A stretch of DNA of 64,000 nt from an uncultured Maritimibacter sp. (GTDB lineage: Bacteria > Pseudomonadota > Alphaproteobacteria > Rhodobacterales > Rhodobacteraceae): assembly GCA_913063035.1 (NCBI GenBank), contig CAJXYS010000011.1, positions 1 through 64,000 of the forward strand, written 5' to 3'. A program made the position numbers and the translations under genes. The notes under the pieces are model-generated. The model was not told the DNA's origin and searched no databases. It saw only the letters and a program-made list of their open reading frames with translations. How positions within the stretch are numbered: position 1 is the first letter of the stretch; every line of letters starts with the position of its first letter. Of this stretch, positions 27,894-38,214 are shown piece after piece.

Positions 27894-27965
27894 TCGGGAC
27901 ATTGCCCTTTACTCGTGCAGGGCGCTGTGGGTATGTGGCGACAGCCTGCAATACAAGGATTTTTC

Positions 27966-28682
27966 ATGCGTCCCTCTGGTAGACAGATAGATGAAATGCG
28001 CCCGATTTCAATCGAGACGGGCGTCACGAAACATGCCGAAGGCTCGGTCATGATCCGCATGGGCGACACCCATGTGCTGTGCACCGCGACCATCGAGGAT
28101 CGCGTGCCGCCCTTCCTGAAGAACAGCGGCCTCGGCTGGGTCACGGCGGAATACGGCATGCTGCCCCGCGCGACGAACACCCGCATGCGCCGCGAGGCCG
28201 CCGCCGGCAAGCAGGGCGGCCGCACCGTGGAAATCCAGCGCCTGATCGGGCGGTCGCTGCGGGCGGGTATCGACCGCGTGGCGCTCGGCGAGCGCCAGAT
28301 CACCGTGGACTGCGACGTGATCCAGGCCGATGGCGGCACGCGCTGCGCGGCCATTACCGGCGGCTGGGTCGCGCTGCGGCTGGCGGTGAACAAGCTTCTC
28401 AAGGCCGGCATGGTGACGTCGGACCCGCTGATCGACCACGTGGCGGCGATCAGCTGCGGGATCTATGGCGGCCAGACCGTGCTGGATCTCGACTATGCCG
28501 AGGACAGCGAGGCCGCGACGGACGCCAATTTCGTGATGACGGGGCGGGGCGGCTTCGTCGAGGTTCAGGGCTCCGCCGAAGGCGCGCCCTTCTCGCGCGA
28601 CGCGCTGGATCAGCTGCTCGACATGGCCGCCAAGGGCGTCGACGAGCTTGTCGCGGCCCAGACGGCCGCCGTGGCAGGCTGA
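27966..28682 (+). CDS. rph: Ribonuclease PH
   Basis: Phosphorolytic 3' exoribonuclease that trims tRNA precursors. The conserved [17 protein letters not shown] start, [30 protein letters not shown] and [18 protein letters not shown] motifs cover the whole 238-residue chain, the normal size. ATG 27966. rdgB follows 4 bases later, a widespread rph-rdgB-hemW arrangement. It is divergent from hrcA. Confidence 0.98.
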   Translation: MRPSGRQIDEMRPISIETGVTKHAEGSVMIRMGDTHVLCTATIEDRVPPFLKNSGLGWVTAEYGMLPRATNTRMRREAAAGKQGGRTVEIQRLIGRSLRAGIDRVALGERQITVDCDVIQADGGTRCAAITGGWVALRLAVNKLLKAGMVTSDPLIDHVAAISCGIYGGQTVLDLDYAEDSEAATDANFVMTGRGGFVEVQGSAEGAPFSRDALDQLLDMAAKGVDELVAAQTAAVAG

Positions 28683-28686
28683 TCCG

Positions 28687-29295
28687 ATGCGCGCACTGGG
28701 CGACACGCTGGTCATCGCGACCCATAACGCGGGCAAGCTGCGCGAGATCGGCGCACTTCTGGCGCCGTATGGCGTCACCGTGACATCGGCCGGCGAGCTC
28801 GGGCTCGAGGAGCCGGAGGAGACCGAAGAGACCTTCGCCGGCAATGCCCGGATCAAGGCCCACCACGCCGCCCGCGAGAGCGGCCTTCCGGCGCTTTCCG
28901 ACGACAGCGGGATCGAGGTCGACGCGCTCGATGGTCAGCCCGGTGTCCACACCGCCGACTGGGCGGAAACCCCGGCCGGGCGCGATTTCCCGATGGCGAT
29001 GGAAAAGGTCTGGCAGCGGCTTGAGGAAAAGGGCGCGCCCGAGCCCCGCACCGCACGGTTCCGCTGCACGCTCTGCGTGGCTTGGCCCGACGGGGAAGAC
29101 GCCCTATTTGAAGGCAAGGTCGAGGGCCGTGTCGTCTGGCCCATGCGCGGCGACAGGGGCTTCGGCTTCGACCCGGTCTTCCTGCCCGCGGGAGAGACCG
29201 AAACCTTCGGCGAAATGGACCCGGCGAAAAAGCACGGGATGAGCCATCGTGCAGATGCCTTCAGAAAATTCGTCGCCGCCTTCTTTGACGGCTGA
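28687..29295 (+). CDS. rdgB: Non-canonical purine NTP pyrophosphatase (dITP/XTP)
   Basis: House-cleaning enzyme that hydrolyses dITP, ITP and XTP. The N-terminal [12 protein letters not shown], the metal-binding [13 protein letters not shown] and the C-terminal [10 protein letters not shown] and [10 protein letters not shown] motifs are diagnostic. It has 202 residues and no frameshift. It overlaps the start of hemW by about 40 bases, so the two are coupled. Confidence 0.97.
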   Translation: MRALGDTLVIATHNAGKLREIGALLAPYGVTVTSAGELGLEEPEETEETFAGNARIKAHHAARESGLPALSDDSGIEVDALDGQPGVHTADWAETPAGRDFPMAMEKVWQRLEEKGAPEPRTARFRCTLCVAWPDGEDALFEGKVEGRVVWPMRGDRGFGFDPVFLPAGETETFGEMDPAKKHGMSHRADAFRKFVAAFFDG

Positions 29296-30451
29296 GGACT
29301 GGCAGGCCGGGGGGTTCGGGCTCTATCTCCATTGGCCCTTCTGCCAGGCCAAATGCCCCTATTGCGACTTCAATTCCCATGTCGTGGCCACCATCGACCA
29401 GGCACGCTGGCAGCGCGCCTACCTGTCCGAGATCGACCGGCTCGGCGCCGAAACGCAGGGCCGCGTGCTGCGATCCGTGTTTTTCGGGGGCGGCACCCCC
29501 AGCCTTATGGATCCCGACCTCGTCGCCGCGATCCTGGACCGCGTGCGGGCGACATGGGCCACGGCCAATGACTTCGAAGTCACGCTCGAGGCCAACCCCA
29601 CCTCGGTGGAAGCCGGACGGTTTGCCGGCTACAGGGCCGCGGGCGTGGACCGGGTGTCGATGGGACTCCAGGCGCTGAATGACGACGATCTGCGCCGTCT
29701 GGGGCGGCTGCACAGCGCCGCCGAGGCCCGCGCCGCCTTCGACGTCGCGCGGCAAAGCTTCGCCCGGGTCAGCTTCGATCTGATCTACGCCCGCCAACAC
29801 CAGACCCTTGCGGGCTGGCAGGCCGAACTGCGCGAGGCGCTGGCCATGGCGGCCGATCACCTTTCGCTCTACCAGCTGACCATCGAACCCGGCACGGCCT
29901 TCGGGCGGCTCCACGATGCGGGGCGGCTTGCCGGACTGCCCGACGACGATCTCGGCGCCGACATGTACGCGGCGACGCAAGAGATCTGCGCCGCGGCGGG
30001 GCTGCCGGCCTACGAGGTCTCGAACCATGCCGTGCCGGGCGCGGAATCGCGCCACAACCTGATCTACTGGCGGTACGGCGACTATGCCGGGATCGGCCCC
30101 GGCGCCCATGGCCGCCTGACGCTGGACGGGCAGCGCTACGCCACCGAAACCCCGCTGGCCCCCGGCGCCTGGCTCGAGGCGGTCGAGACCGGCGGCAACG
30201 GCGAACGCCCGCGCAATGCGCTGTCCGCATCCGATCAGGCCGGCGAGTACCTGATGATGGCCTTGCGCATGGCCGAAGGCGTGGATCTGCGCCGGTTGCG
30301 TCAGCTGGATCAGGACTACGTCGATATCAATAAAATCAATAGCTTACAGGAATTGAACATGGTCGAGCTCCGGGAGGAGTCGCTCCGCCTCACGCCGGCC
30401 GGTCGTCCTGTCCTGAATGCCGTGCTGCGCGATCTTCTGGGCGGGGACTGA
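29255..30451 (+). CDS. hemW: Radical SAM heme chaperone HemW
   Basis: HemW family protein, formerly annotated as oxygen-independent coproporphyrinogen oxidase. The [4Fe-4S]/SAM motif is C30-x3-C34-x2-C37 ([11 protein letters not shown]) with GGGTPSLM and [14 protein letters not shown] downstream. The extra Cys of true HemN proteins is not seen, consistent with HemW. I start at ATG 29255, inside rdgB; an upstream GTG at 29249 is possible. It has 398 residues. A short stretch near 30325 is AT-rich compared with the rest of the gene, but the frame is intact. Confidence 0.94.
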   Translation: MPSENSSPPSLTAEDWQAGGFGLYLHWPFCQAKCPYCDFNSHVVATIDQARWQRAYLSEIDRLGAETQGRVLRSVFFGGGTPSLMDPDLVAAILDRVRATWATANDFEVTLEANPTSVEAGRFAGYRAAGVDRVSMGLQALNDDDLRRLGRLHSAAEARAAFDVARQSFARVSFDLIYARQHQTLAGWQAELREALAMAADHLSLYQLTIEPGTAFGRLHDAGRLAGLPDDDLGADMYAATQEICAAAGLPAYEVSNHAVPGAESRHNLIYWRYGDYAGIGPGAHGRLTLDGQRYATETPLAPGAWLEAVETGGNGERPRNALSASDQAGEYLMMALRMAEGVDLRRLRQLDQDYVDINKINSLQELNMVELREESLRLTPAGRPVLNAVLRDLLGGD

Positions 30452-30454
30452 GGC

Positions 30455-30805
30455 ATGCGCTGGCTCTGGCTGGCGTTCGGGCTGATCTGTCTGGGAATTG
30501 GGCTGGTCGGGACCGTCCTGCCGCTGGTGCCCACCGTGCCGCTGGTGCTGCTTGCGGCCTATGCCTTCGCGCGGTCGTCCGAACGGCTCCATGACTGGCT
30601 TGTGCGCCACCCCAGGCTGGGCCCGCCGCTGGAAGACTGGCGGCGCTTCGGCGCGATCCGCCGCCCGGCCAAGCGGGTCGCCACGATCTCCGTGCTGATC
30701 GCGTTCGGGATCTCCGTTCTGCTGGGTGTACGCCCGGCGATACTGGCGGTTCAGGCGGTCGTGCTCGGCGGGGTGCTCGTCTTTATATGGAGCCGTCCGG
30801 GCTGA
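30455..30805 (+). CDS. DUF454 (YbaN-family) inner-membrane protein
   Basis: Small membrane protein of 116 residues. Two hydrophobic stretches at the N-terminus (about 3-35, with the GTVLPLVPTVPLVLLAAYAF motif typical of the family) and two near the C-terminus (about 75-112) flank a basic loop containing RHPRLGPPLEDWRRFGAI. The biochemical function is unknown. It starts 3 bases after the hemW stop and its end overlaps convergent parB by 23 bases. Confidence 0.85.
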   Translation: MRWLWLAFGLICLGIGLVGTVLPLVPTVPLVLLAAYAFARSSERLHDWLVRHPRLGPPLEDWRRFGAIRRPAKRVATISVLIAFGISVLLGVRPAILAVQAVVLGGVLVFIWSRPG

Positions 30806-31712
30806 CGTTCCCGAGAAGCCGGCAAAGCCGGTCGAGATCGTCCAGCGTGCCGTAGCGGATCGTCACCGTCCCCGCCTCGCCGCCGGGCTTGTGATCGACC
30901 GCCACCTTCAGCCCCAGATTCGCGGACAGGTCGGCCTCCAGCGCGCGGGTATCGGCATCTTTCTCGCCGCCCTGCTGGCGCTGCCGCGGCTTTCCGGTCC
31001 CCTTGGGTTTTTTCGCGAGCCGCTCCACCTCGCGCACCGAGAGGCCCTTTTCCACCGTCTTGCGCGCAAGGCCGGTCGGATCGTCCGCGGTGATCAGTGC
31101 CCTGGCATGTCCCGCGCTTATCTTTCCGTCCCGCAGATAGCCCAGGATTTCCTCGGGCAGGCCCAGCAGGCGCATGACATTGGCGATATGGCTGCGGCTC
31201 TTGCCGAGCGCCCTGGCCAGGTTTTCCTGCGTGTGACCGAAGCGATCCATCAACTGGCGATACCCCATCGCCTCTTCGACGGCGTTCAGATCGGCGCGCT
31301 GGATGTTCTCGATGATCGCGACCTCGAGAACCTCGGTATCGTCGAGATCGCGGATCAGCACGGGCAGGTCGTGCAGCTGCGCAAGCTGCGCCGCGCGCCA
31401 GCGCCGTTCGCCGGCGACGATCTGGAAGGTCCCGTCGACGCTGGGATCGGGACGCACGATCAGCGGCTGGATGACGCCCTTTTCCCGGATCGAGGCGGCG
31501 AGTTCCTCGAGATTTTCCTGCACGAAATCGCGCCGGGGCTGGTCCGGATTCGGGGCAAGTTTCTCGATCGGGACATAGGTGTCGGGGCGCGGCAGGCCGC
31601 CCTGCCCCGACTCTTCGGCCGTGTCGCCGTCCTGCGCCTCGAGGTTGACATCTGCCATGAGGGCCGACAGCCCGCGGCCAAGTCCCCGGTTTTTCTGGTT
31701 TTTTTTGCTCAT
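30783..31712 (-). CDS. parB: Chromosome partitioning protein ParB
   Basis: CTP-dependent DNA clamp that loads at parS and organises the origin region. GRGLSALM starts the family N-terminus; the clamp domain carries GERRWRAAQLA and IENIQRADLNAVEEA; the HTH follows (LGKSRSHIANVMRLLGLP) and a C-terminal dimer domain ends the 309 residues. ATG 31712 with GAAGGGG upstream. It lies 13 bases after parA, and two perfect parS sites are 1.4 and 3.3 kb to the right in rsmG and mnmG. Confidence 0.97.
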   Translation of the reverse strand: MSKKNQKNRGLGRGLSALMADVNLEAQDGDTAEESGQGGLPRPDTYVPIEKLAPNPDQPRRDFVQENLEELAASIREKGVIQPLIVRPDPSVDGTFQIVAGERRWRAAQLAQLHDLPVLIRDLDDTEVLEVAIIENIQRADLNAVEEAMGYRQLMDRFGHTQENLARALGKSRSHIANVMRLLGLPEEILGYLRDGKISAGHARALITADDPTGLARKTVEKGLSVREVERLAKKPKGTGKPRQRQQGGEKDADTRALEADLSANLGLKVAVDHKPGGEAGTVTIRYGTLDDLDRLCRLLGNVSPDGSI

Positions 31713-31725
31713 TCCCACCCCTTCG

Positions 31726-32538
31726 TCAGGCCGCGACCGCAGCGGCGTGCTTGTCGAGCAGCTCTTTCGCAAGGGCGCGATAGGCCTGGCTGCCCTTGGA
31801 CTGCGTGTCGTACATCAGCGCCGGCATCGCGAAGGAGGGCGCCTCGCTCAGACGGACATTGCGCGGGATGACGGTCTTGAAGACCAGTTCGCCCAGCGTG
31901 TCGCGGGCATCCGATTCGACCTGCCGGGACAGGTTGTTACGGCTGTCATACATCGTCAGGACGACGCCCTCGATCCGCAGGTTGGCATTGGCCGTCTGCC
32001 GGACCTCGCGAACCGTCAGCATCAGTTGAGACAGCCCCTCGAGCGCGAAGAATTCGCATTGCAGGGGCACCAGCACGGAATGGGCCGCAACCATCGCGTT
32101 GACCGTCAACATGTTGAGAGATGGCGGACAGTCGATCAAGATATAGTCAAATCCATATGTCGACAGCGCCTGTTGGCGCAACGCGTTGCGCAGCAGGAAG
32201 ACCCGCCGCTCCTTGGAGACGAGCTCCACATCGGCCGAGCTGAGGTCTGTGGTCGCCGGCGCGATACAGAGATTCTCGACATCGGTTTCCTGCACGACCG
32301 ACTCGATCGCGGCCTCTTCCAGCAACAGGTCGTAGGTTGTCATGCGCCGCCGGTCGAGATCGACGCCAAGGCCGGTCGAGGCGTTGCCCTGCGGATCGAT
32401 ATCCAGCAGCAGCACCCGTTTCCCGGCCTCGGCCAGCGCGGTGCCCAGGTTGATGGCCGTCGTGGTCTTGCCCACCCCGCCCTTCTGGTTCGCGACCGCG
32501 ATGATTCTGGGCCGACGGCCCGTTCCGGACTCAGACAC
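31726..32538 (-). CDS. parA: Chromosome partitioning ATPase ParA
   Basis: Deviant Walker ATPase that forms the DNA-bound gradient moving ParB-origin complexes. The P-loop is KGGVGKTTT with the signature Lys, then DIDPQGNASTGLG and IDCPPSLNMLTVNAM. It has 270 residues. The start is GTG 32538, placed by a GGAGG site 8 bases upstream; the start codon lies inside the last codons of rsmG (8-base overlap). Confidence 0.97.
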   Translation of the reverse strand: MSESGTGRRPRIIAVANQKGGVGKTTTAINLGTALAEAGKRVLLLDIDPQGNASTGLGVDLDRRRMTTYDLLLEEAAIESVVQETDVENLCIAPATTDLSSADVELVSKERRVFLLRNALRQQALSTYGFDYILIDCPPSLNMLTVNAMVAAHSVLVPLQCEFFALEGLSQLMLTVREVRQTANANLRIEGVVLTMYDSRNNLSRQVESDARDTLGELVFKTVIPRNVRLSEAPSFAMPALMYDTQSKGSQAYRALAKELLDKHAAAVAA

Positions 32539-33151
32539 GGCTGATGCCTCCGATCTTGAGAATGACGCCTGCGCTGTCGGTGCGGCTTGGATATTTCTGA
32601 ACCTCGAAGCGCCAGGTTTCAAGGGCCGCCGCGATCTCTTGCGCATGCTGGGCCCCTTTCGGGAAAAGCGCCACGCCGCCTTCTACCAGATGTTGTTGCG
32701 CCAAGGGCAGCAACCGCAACAGGGGGGCCAGGGCACGCGCCGACACGACATCCGCCTGCAGGCTCGGCAGCGACTCGGCGCGCGCCGTGCGAATGTCCGC
32801 GGCGATGCCGGTTTCCTGCGCGGCCCGGACCAGGAAGGCCGATTTGCGTGCGTCGCTCTCGACAAGGGTGACGGAAAGCCCGGGCCGCTCCGCCGCCGCG
32901 AGGATCGCAACGATCATCCCGGGAAATCCGCCCCCGGATCCGAGATCGGCCCAGCGCTGTGCCCGTCCCGGCGCGAGATCGAAAAGCTGTGCGGAATCAA
33001 GGAAATGGCGCGTCCAGAGATCCGCGAGGCTGGCCCTGGAGACGAGATTGATTGCCGGGTTCCACTTGGCCAGCAAGGCCGCGTAGATATCCAGACGCTC
33101 CAGTGTTTCACGTGAAACATCGCGCGCGGCCAGAAAGGCGTCGCGGCTCAT
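32531..33151 (-). CDS. rsmG: 16S rRNA (guanine-N7) methyltransferase RsmG
   Basis: Methylates G527 of 16S rRNA using SAM. The SAM-binding motif is [12 protein letters not shown], preceded by NPAINLVS and [10 protein letters not shown]. It has 206 residues. The N-terminal peptide DVSRETL is encoded by a perfect parS palindrome (33104-33119), a feature shared by many alphaproteobacteria. The ATG at 33151 overlaps the mnmG stop by 4 bases. Confidence 0.96.
   Translation of the reverse strand: MSRDAFLAARDVSRETLERLDIYAALLAKWNPAINLVSRASLADLWTRHFLDSAQLFDLAPGRAQRWADLGSGGGFPGMIVAILAAAERPGLSVTLVESDARKSAFLVRAAQETGIAADIRTARAESLPSLQADVVSARALAPLLRLLPLAQQHLVEGGVALFPKGAQHAQEIAAALETWRFEVQKYPSRTDSAGVILKIGGISRV
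33104..33119. promoter_or_regulatory. parS: parS centromere site within rsmG
   Basis: The perfect 16-bp palindrome TGTTTCACGTGAAACA, the universal ParB-binding sequence, is embedded in rsmG codons for DVSRET. It lies about 5.3 kb from the predicted origin. Confidence 0.95.
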
Positions 33152-35013
33152 GCGCTGCGACGGGCCGCGTTCTGCCGAAGCCGCGACAGGATCAGGGTCA
33201 GCGCCGCGGGCGTCATCCCGTCGATCCGGCCGGCCTGCCCCAGCGTCAGGGGCCGGACCTGTTCGAGCTTGCCGCGCAATTCGTGGGACAGCCCGTTGAC
33301 CGCCGCGTAATCGAAATCCGCCGGAATCGCCTGGGCCTCGTCTCGCTGCAACGCGGCCACGTCGTTTTTCTGCCGTTCGATGTATTGCGCGTAAAGCGCG
33401 TCGCGCTCCACCTGCCTGCGGATCTCGGGCGCGATATCCTCGAGCGCCGGCCAGACCTCGGCAAGGCGCGCGAAATCGATGTCCGGAAAGGCCAGGAGAT
33501 CCATCCCGGTCCGGCGCGTGCCGTCCTCGCCGACCTTCAGACCGGCCGACCGCGCCTCTTTCGGGGTGAGGCTGTGCGCTTCGAGCGTGGTTCGGGCCGC
33601 GTCGAGCTGCGCCATCTTGGTCTCGAAGGCCACCCGGCGATCGGATCCCACGCAACCGAGCGACAGGCCCAGCGGAGTCAGCCGCTGATCGGCATTGTCC
33701 GCCCGCAGCGACAGCCGGAACTCCGCCCGCGAGGTGAACATCCGGTACGGCTCGGTCACGCCGCGCGTTACGAGATCGTCGACCATGACGCCGATATAGG
33801 AGTCGGCGCGGCTGAAAATGACGGGCTCTCGCCCCTGTATCTCGCGTGCCGCATTCAGACCGGCCACAACGCCTTGTGCCGCGGCCTCCTCGTAACCCGT
33901 GGTCCCGTTGATCTGGCCGGCCAGGTAAAGACCGGGCACGGACTTGACCGCCAGCGTCGGCGCCAACGCGCGGGGATCGACGTAGTCATACTCGATCGCG
34001 TAGCCCGGTTGCACGATGCGGGCACTCTCAAGCCCGGCGATCGAGCGCACATAGTCTTCCTGCACGACCTCGGGCAGCGACGTCGAGATCCCGTTCGGAT
34101 AGACCGTGGTGTCGTCCAGCCCCTCCGGTTCCAGGAAGATCTGGTGCGAGTCCTTCTCGGCAAAGCGCACGATCTTGTCCTCGATAGACGGGCAGTAGCG
34201 GGGGCCCACGCCCTCGATATGGCCGCCATACATCGCTGATTTTTCAAGGTTCCGGCGAATGATCTCGTGCGTTCGAGAATTCGTGTGGGTGATCGCGCAG
34301 GACACCTGCCGGACGAAGGGCCGTTCCGACAGGAAGGAGAACATCACCGGATTTTCGTCTCCGGGCTGGGCCTCGAGGCTTTCCCAGTCGATGGTTCGGC
34401 CGTCGAGGCGCGGTGGCGTGCCCGTTTTCAACCGCCCCAGCGGCAGATCGAAGGAATCGATCCTCTCGGCAAGCCGGATCGCGGGCTTGTCGCCCATGCG
34501 CCCGCCCGGACGCGACACGTCCCCGATATGGATCACGCCGCGCAGAAAGGTCCCGGTGGTCAGCACCACGGCCCCGGCGGAAAGCCGGCTGCCATCGGCC
34601 AGCGCCACGCCTGCGACGCGATCGCCCTGCATCACGAAATCCGTCGCTTCGCCCTCGACCACGGTCAGTCCCGGCGTCGCCGCGATCTCGCGCTGCATCT
34701 CCGTGCGGTATATCTTGCGGTCGGATTGCGCCCGCGGGCCCTGCACCGCGGGACCCTTGCGGCGGTTCAGCAGCCGGAACTGGATACCGGCCTTGTCCGC
34801 AACGCGCCCCATGACGCCGTCCAGCGCGTCGATTTCGCGGACCAGATGGCCCTTGCCAAGGCCCCCGATGGCCGGGTTGCAGCTCATCACCCCGATGGAT
34901 TCGAAGCGCAGGGTGACCAGCGCGGTGCGCGCGCCCATCCGGGCCGCGGCATGCGCTGCGTCCGTTCCGGCGTGCCCGCCGCCGATCACCACCACGTCGA
35001 AATCATGTTTCAC
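33148..35013 (-). CDS. mnmG: tRNA uridine-34 carboxymethylaminomethyl synthesis protein MnmG (GidA)
   Basis: FAD enzyme that, with MnmE, modifies wobble U34 of several tRNAs. The FAD-binding [14 protein letters not shown], the [12 protein letters not shown] segment and [14 protein letters not shown] are typical. A TTG at 35022 would give the often annotated MFHVKH N-terminus, but it directly abuts the only Shine-Dalgarno sequence (TGAGGA). The GTG at 35013 has 9-base spacing, so I prefer it. Either start lies in or against the parS palindrome at 35006-35021. The stop overlaps rsmG by 4 bases. Confidence 0.96.
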   Translation of the reverse strand: MKHDFDVVVIGGGHAGTDAAHAAARMGARTALVTLRFESIGVMSCNPAIGGLGKGHLVREIDALDGVMGRVADKAGIQFRLLNRRKGPAVQGPRAQSDRKIYRTEMQREIAATPGLTVVEGEATDFVMQGDRVAGVALADGSRLSAGAVVLTTGTFLRGVIHIGDVSRPGGRMGDKPAIRLAERIDSFDLPLGRLKTGTPPRLDGRTIDWESLEAQPGDENPVMFSFLSERPFVRQVSCAITHTNSRTHEIIRRNLEKSAMYGGHIEGVGPRYCPSIEDKIVRFAEKDSHQIFLEPEGLDDTTVYPNGISTSLPEVVQEDYVRSIAGLESARIVQPGYAIEYDYVDPRALAPTLAVKSVPGLYLAGQINGTTGYEEAAAQGVVAGLNAAREIQGREPVIFSRADSYIGVMVDDLVTRGVTEPYRMFTSRAEFRLSLRADNADQRLTPLGLSLGCVGSDRRVAFETKMAQLDAARTTLEAHSLTPKEARSAGLKVGEDGTRRTGMDLLAFPDIDFARLAEVWPALEDIAPEIRRQVERDALYAQYIERQKNDVAALQRDEAQAIPADFDYAAVNGLSHELRGKLEQVRPLTLGQAGRIDGMTPAALTLILSRLRQNAARRSA

Positions 35014-35021
35014 GTGAAACA
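35006..35021. promoter_or_regulatory. parS: parS centromere site at the mnmG start
   Basis: A second perfect TGTTTCACGTGAAACA lies 12 to 4 bases into the mnmE-mnmG junction and covers the first codons of mnmG. ParB bound here would sit on the mnmG translation start region. It is about 3.2 kb from the left edge of the predicted origin. Confidence 0.95.
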
Positions 35022-35025
35022 ATCC

Positions 35026-36318
35026 TCATTTTCCCAGGCAGAAACTGGCAAAGATCTCGTCCAGCAGGTGTTCGACATCCACCCGGCCGATCAGCGAGTC
35101 CAGCGCCCGGATCGCCCGGCGCAGCTCTTCTGCCGCGAATTCTGCCCTGTCCGGGCCCCTACATACTTCACTCCGGGCCGATTCCATAGCCCCAAGGGCA
35201 GACTCGATCGCCAGCCGGTGACGCTCATGGGTCGCTGTCGCCGCACCGGAGGCCCGGTTTTCGAGAATGGATGTAATCCTGTCGATCAGCGCCGCAAGAC
35301 CCGCGCCCGTCTTGCCCGACACCGGAAGGCCCCGGTCAGCGGCCCCCAGGTCGGCCTTGGCCGCGACGAGAATGTCGTCCCCGCCGGGTTCAAGCCCTGA
35401 AAACCCGGCCTCGCCCACGCCGAGAAACACCCGGAGATCGGCCTCCCGCGCGCGGGCCACGGCACGTTCAATCCCGATCCCTTCTACTACATCTTGTGTC
35501 TCACGCAGACCTGCAGTGTCCAATATGGTAACAGGCAAGCCGTGCAGATCCATGCGGACCTCGATCACATCGCGTGTCGTGCCCGCGATTTCCGACGTGA
35601 TCGCCGCCTCGCGGCCGGCCAGCGCGTTCAACAGGGTCGACTTCCCGGCATTGGGCGGACCCACGATCGCGACCTCGAACCCGTCGCGGATGCGTTCGGA
35701 AACCCGGGCCCCGGCGGCCTCGGCCTTTAGATCGGCCGCGACGCCGTCCACGAGATCCAGCACCTCGGGCGTGACGTCGACCGGGACGTCTTCGTCGGCG
35801 AAGTCGATCGTGGCCTCCAGCAATGCCGCCGCGCGGATCAGCCGGGATCGCCAACCTTCGGCCAGCGCGCCCAGCGCACCCTCCAGGACACGGAGCGCCT
35901 GGCGCCGCTGCGCCTCCGTTTCCGCCTCGATGAGATCACCCAGGCCCTCGACCTGGGCAAGGTCCAGGCGCCCGTTCATCAATGCCCGCCGCGTGAATTC
36001 CCCCGGATCGGCCAGGCGCACCCCCTGCTGGGTGCCAAGCTCGCGCAGAACGGCCCTGACGATCGCCGGGCTGCCGTGCAGGTGGAATTCCACGACCGGC
36101 TCGCCGGTAAAGCTTGCGCCCGTCTCGAAGGCCAGCACCAGCGCTTCGTCGAGATGTGCACCAGATGCGTCGCACAGGGTCCGCAGGCCGGCCTTCCGGG
36201 CCGGCGGCAGGGATCCGCAGAGCCGGCGCGCGGCATCCTTTGCCGCGGAGCCCGACAGGCGGATCACCGCCACCCCCGCCTTGCCGCGGGCACTTGCCAA
36301 TGCGTAGATCGTATCCAT
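35026..36318 (-). CDS. mnmE: tRNA modification GTPase MnmE (TrmE)
   Basis: GTPase partner of MnmG in U34 modification. An N-terminal folate-binding domain (about 1-115), a helical domain, and an inserted Ras-like G domain with P-loop GPPNAGKST (220-228), [10 protein letters not shown] and DTAGLRE; the C-terminus ends in FCLGK, which contains the catalytic Cys. It has 430 residues, about 20 fewer than E. coli, mostly in the G-domain loops. It is followed 4 bases later by the mnmG ribosome-binding region. Confidence 0.97.
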   Translation of the reverse strand: MDTIYALASARGKAGVAVIRLSGSAAKDAARRLCGSLPPARKAGLRTLCDASGAHLDEALVLAFETGASFTGEPVVEFHLHGSPAIVRAVLRELGTQQGVRLADPGEFTRRALMNGRLDLAQVEGLGDLIEAETEAQRRQALRVLEGALGALAEGWRSRLIRAAALLEATIDFADEDVPVDVTPEVLDLVDGVAADLKAEAAGARVSERIRDGFEVAIVGPPNAGKSTLLNALAGREAAITSEIAGTTRDVIEVRMDLHGLPVTILDTAGLRETQDVVEGIGIERAVARAREADLRVFLGVGEAGFSGLEPGGDDILVAAKADLGAADRGLPVSGKTGAGLAALIDRITSILENRASGAATATHERHRLAIESALGAMESARSEVCRGPDRAEFAAEELRRAIRALDSLIGRVDVEHLLDEIFASFCLGK

Positions 36319-36352
36319 GGGTCTCGCGCCCCCGGCGCCGGACCGGCGACGC

Positions 36353-37624
36353 TCAGGTGTTCATGGAGTCGAAGAACTCGTCGTTGGTCTTCGTCTGCTT
36401 CAGTTTCGACAGCAGGAACTCGATCGCGTCGGTCACGCCCATCGGGTTCAGGATCCGCCGCAGAACGAACATTTTCTGCAAATCTCCTTTGGGAACAAGG
36501 AGTTCCTCTTTCCGTGTGCCGGATTTGAGAATGTCTATCGCCGGGAAGACACGCTTGTCGGCCACCTTGCGGTCGAGGATCAGTTCCGAGTTGCCGGTGC
36601 CCTTGAACTCTTCGAAAATCACCTCGTCCATGCGCGAGCCGGTGTCGATCAGCGCCGTCGAGACGATGGTGAGCGAGCCGCCCTCCTCGATGTTCCGGGC
36701 CGCCCCGAAGAAACGCTTGGGCCGTTGCAGCGCATTGGCGTCCACGCCCCCGGTCAGAACCTTGCCCGATGACGGCACCACCGTGTTGTAGGCGCGACCC
36801 AGCCGCGTGATCGAGTCGAGCAGGATCACGACGTCCCGCTTGTGTTCGACGAGGCGCTTGGCCTTCTCGATCACCATCTCCGACACCGCGACGTGGCGCG
36901 TGGCAGGTTCGTCGAAGGTCGAGGAGATTACCTCGCCCTTCACGTTCCGCTGCATGTCGGTCACCTCTTCCGGGCGCTCGTCGATCAGCAGGACGATCAG
37001 GTAGCACTCGGGATGATTGCGCTCGATCGAATGGGCGATGTTTTGCAACAGCACGGTCTTACCGGTCCGCGGCGGTGCGACGATCAGGCTCCGCTGGCCC
37101 TTGCCGATGGGCGCGACCAGGTCGATCACGCGGGCCGAGCGATCCTTGATCGTCGGATCGTCGATTTCCATGGTCAGGCGCTCATCGGGGTAGAGCGGCG
37201 TCAGGTTGTCGAAATGCACCTTGTGGCGCGCGTTCTCGGGATCTTCGAAATTGATCTTCGTGACCTTGGTGATCCCGAAATACCGCTCGTTCTCGCGCGG
37301 GGCGCGGATCACGCCCTCCACCGTGTCACCGGTGCGCAGCGCGAACTGGCGGATCACATCCGGGCTGACATAAATGTCGTCCGGACCGGGAAGGTAGTTC
37401 GCCTCGGGCGAGCGCAGAAAGCCGAAACCGTCCTGCATCACTTCGAGCACGCCGTCGCCGGAAATCTCCCAGCCTTCTTCCGCGCGGGCCTTCAGGATGG
37501 CGAACATCATGTCGCCCTTGCGCATCGAGGACGCGGCTTCGATTTCCAGCTCTTCGGCCTGTGCCAGCAGCTCGGCCGGGCTTTGCGCCTTGAGATCGGA
37601 CAGGAAAAGTTGATTTTCGGACAT
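36353..37624 (-). CDS. rho: Transcription termination factor Rho
   Basis: Hexameric RNA helicase. The N-terminal RNA-binding (CSD) domain lies at about 50-120 ([15 protein letters not shown]); the motor has Walker A APPRTGKT (183-190), [26 protein letters not shown], and the Q- and R-loops [27 protein letters not shown] region. It has 423 residues. The gene begins a leftward run rho-mnmE-mnmG-rsmG-parA-parB, the origin-left arm in many Rhodobacterales. Confidence 0.98.
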   Translation of the reverse strand: MSENQLFLSDLKAQSPAELLAQAEELEIEAASSMRKGDMMFAILKARAEEGWEISGDGVLEVMQDGFGFLRSPEANYLPGPDDIYVSPDVIRQFALRTGDTVEGVIRAPRENERYFGITKVTKINFEDPENARHKVHFDNLTPLYPDERLTMEIDDPTIKDRSARVIDLVAPIGKGQRSLIVAPPRTGKTVLLQNIAHSIERNHPECYLIVLLIDERPEEVTDMQRNVKGEVISSTFDEPATRHVAVSEMVIEKAKRLVEHKRDVVILLDSITRLGRAYNTVVPSSGKVLTGGVDANALQRPKRFFGAARNIEEGGSLTIVSTALIDTGSRMDEVIFEEFKGTGNSELILDRKVADKRVFPAIDILKSGTRKEELLVPKGDLQKMFVLRRILNPMGVTDAIEFLLSKLKQTKTNDEFFDSMNT

Positions 37625-37764
37625 AGGTCTCGCCTGGATACGGGGAATTGCGTCACCCGAAGGCCATGGCCTTCGACGGGAGCGATATTCTGGATTGGCG
37701 TCATGGCCGGACGGCCGGACGCCGCTGCTTTACACCCTTGGGCGTCTGCCTGTCAAACGCAGCT

Positions 37765-38214
37765 TCAGAATTTGACGATCACCGCGATCACGATGACGAT
37801 CATCAGGAGCGTCGGAAGCTCGTTCATCATCCGGAAGCCACGCCCCGAGACCGTGCAGGTTCCCGCAGCCAGTTCCTTCCGCCGCAGCCCGAGCCAGTGG
37901 TGAAACCAGGTCATCGCGATCACCGCCGCCGCCTTGGCCCAGGGCCAGATCATGTCCCAGTCCACGATGCCGGGCGTGAACACCAGGGCCAGACCGAAGA
38001 CCCAGGTGGCGATCATCGCCGGGTTCATGATGAGACGCAGCAGCTTGGATTCCATCACCTCGAGCGTTCCAGTCAGCGCGGGTCCCTCCGACGCGCGTTC
38101 GGTGTGATAGACGAACAGCCGAGGCAGGTAGAAGATCCCGGCCATCCAGGTGATCACCGCGATCACATGCAGGGATTTCGTCCAGGGATAGAGCGTGGCC
38201 AGCCAGTCGGTCAT
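37765..38214 (-). CDS. hemJ: Protoporphyrinogen IX oxidase HemJ
   Basis: Membrane enzyme that oxidises protoporphyrinogen IX in heme and bacteriochlorophyll synthesis. Four transmembrane helices fill the 149 residues; the conserved His in LYPWTKSLHVIAVITWMAG and the Arg/Lys-rich loop HHWLGLRRKELA are typical of the HemJ (UPF0093) family. It directly borders the predicted origin on its left side. hemE, which accompanies the origin in Caulobacter, is not present in the window. Confidence 0.92.
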   Translation of the reverse strand: MTDWLATLYPWTKSLHVIAVITWMAGIFYLPRLFVYHTERASEGPALTGTLEVMESKLLRLIMNPAMIATWVFGLALVFTPGIVDWDMIWPWAKAAAVIAMTWFHHWLGLRRKELAAGTCTVSGRGFRMMNELPTLLMIVIVIAVIVKF

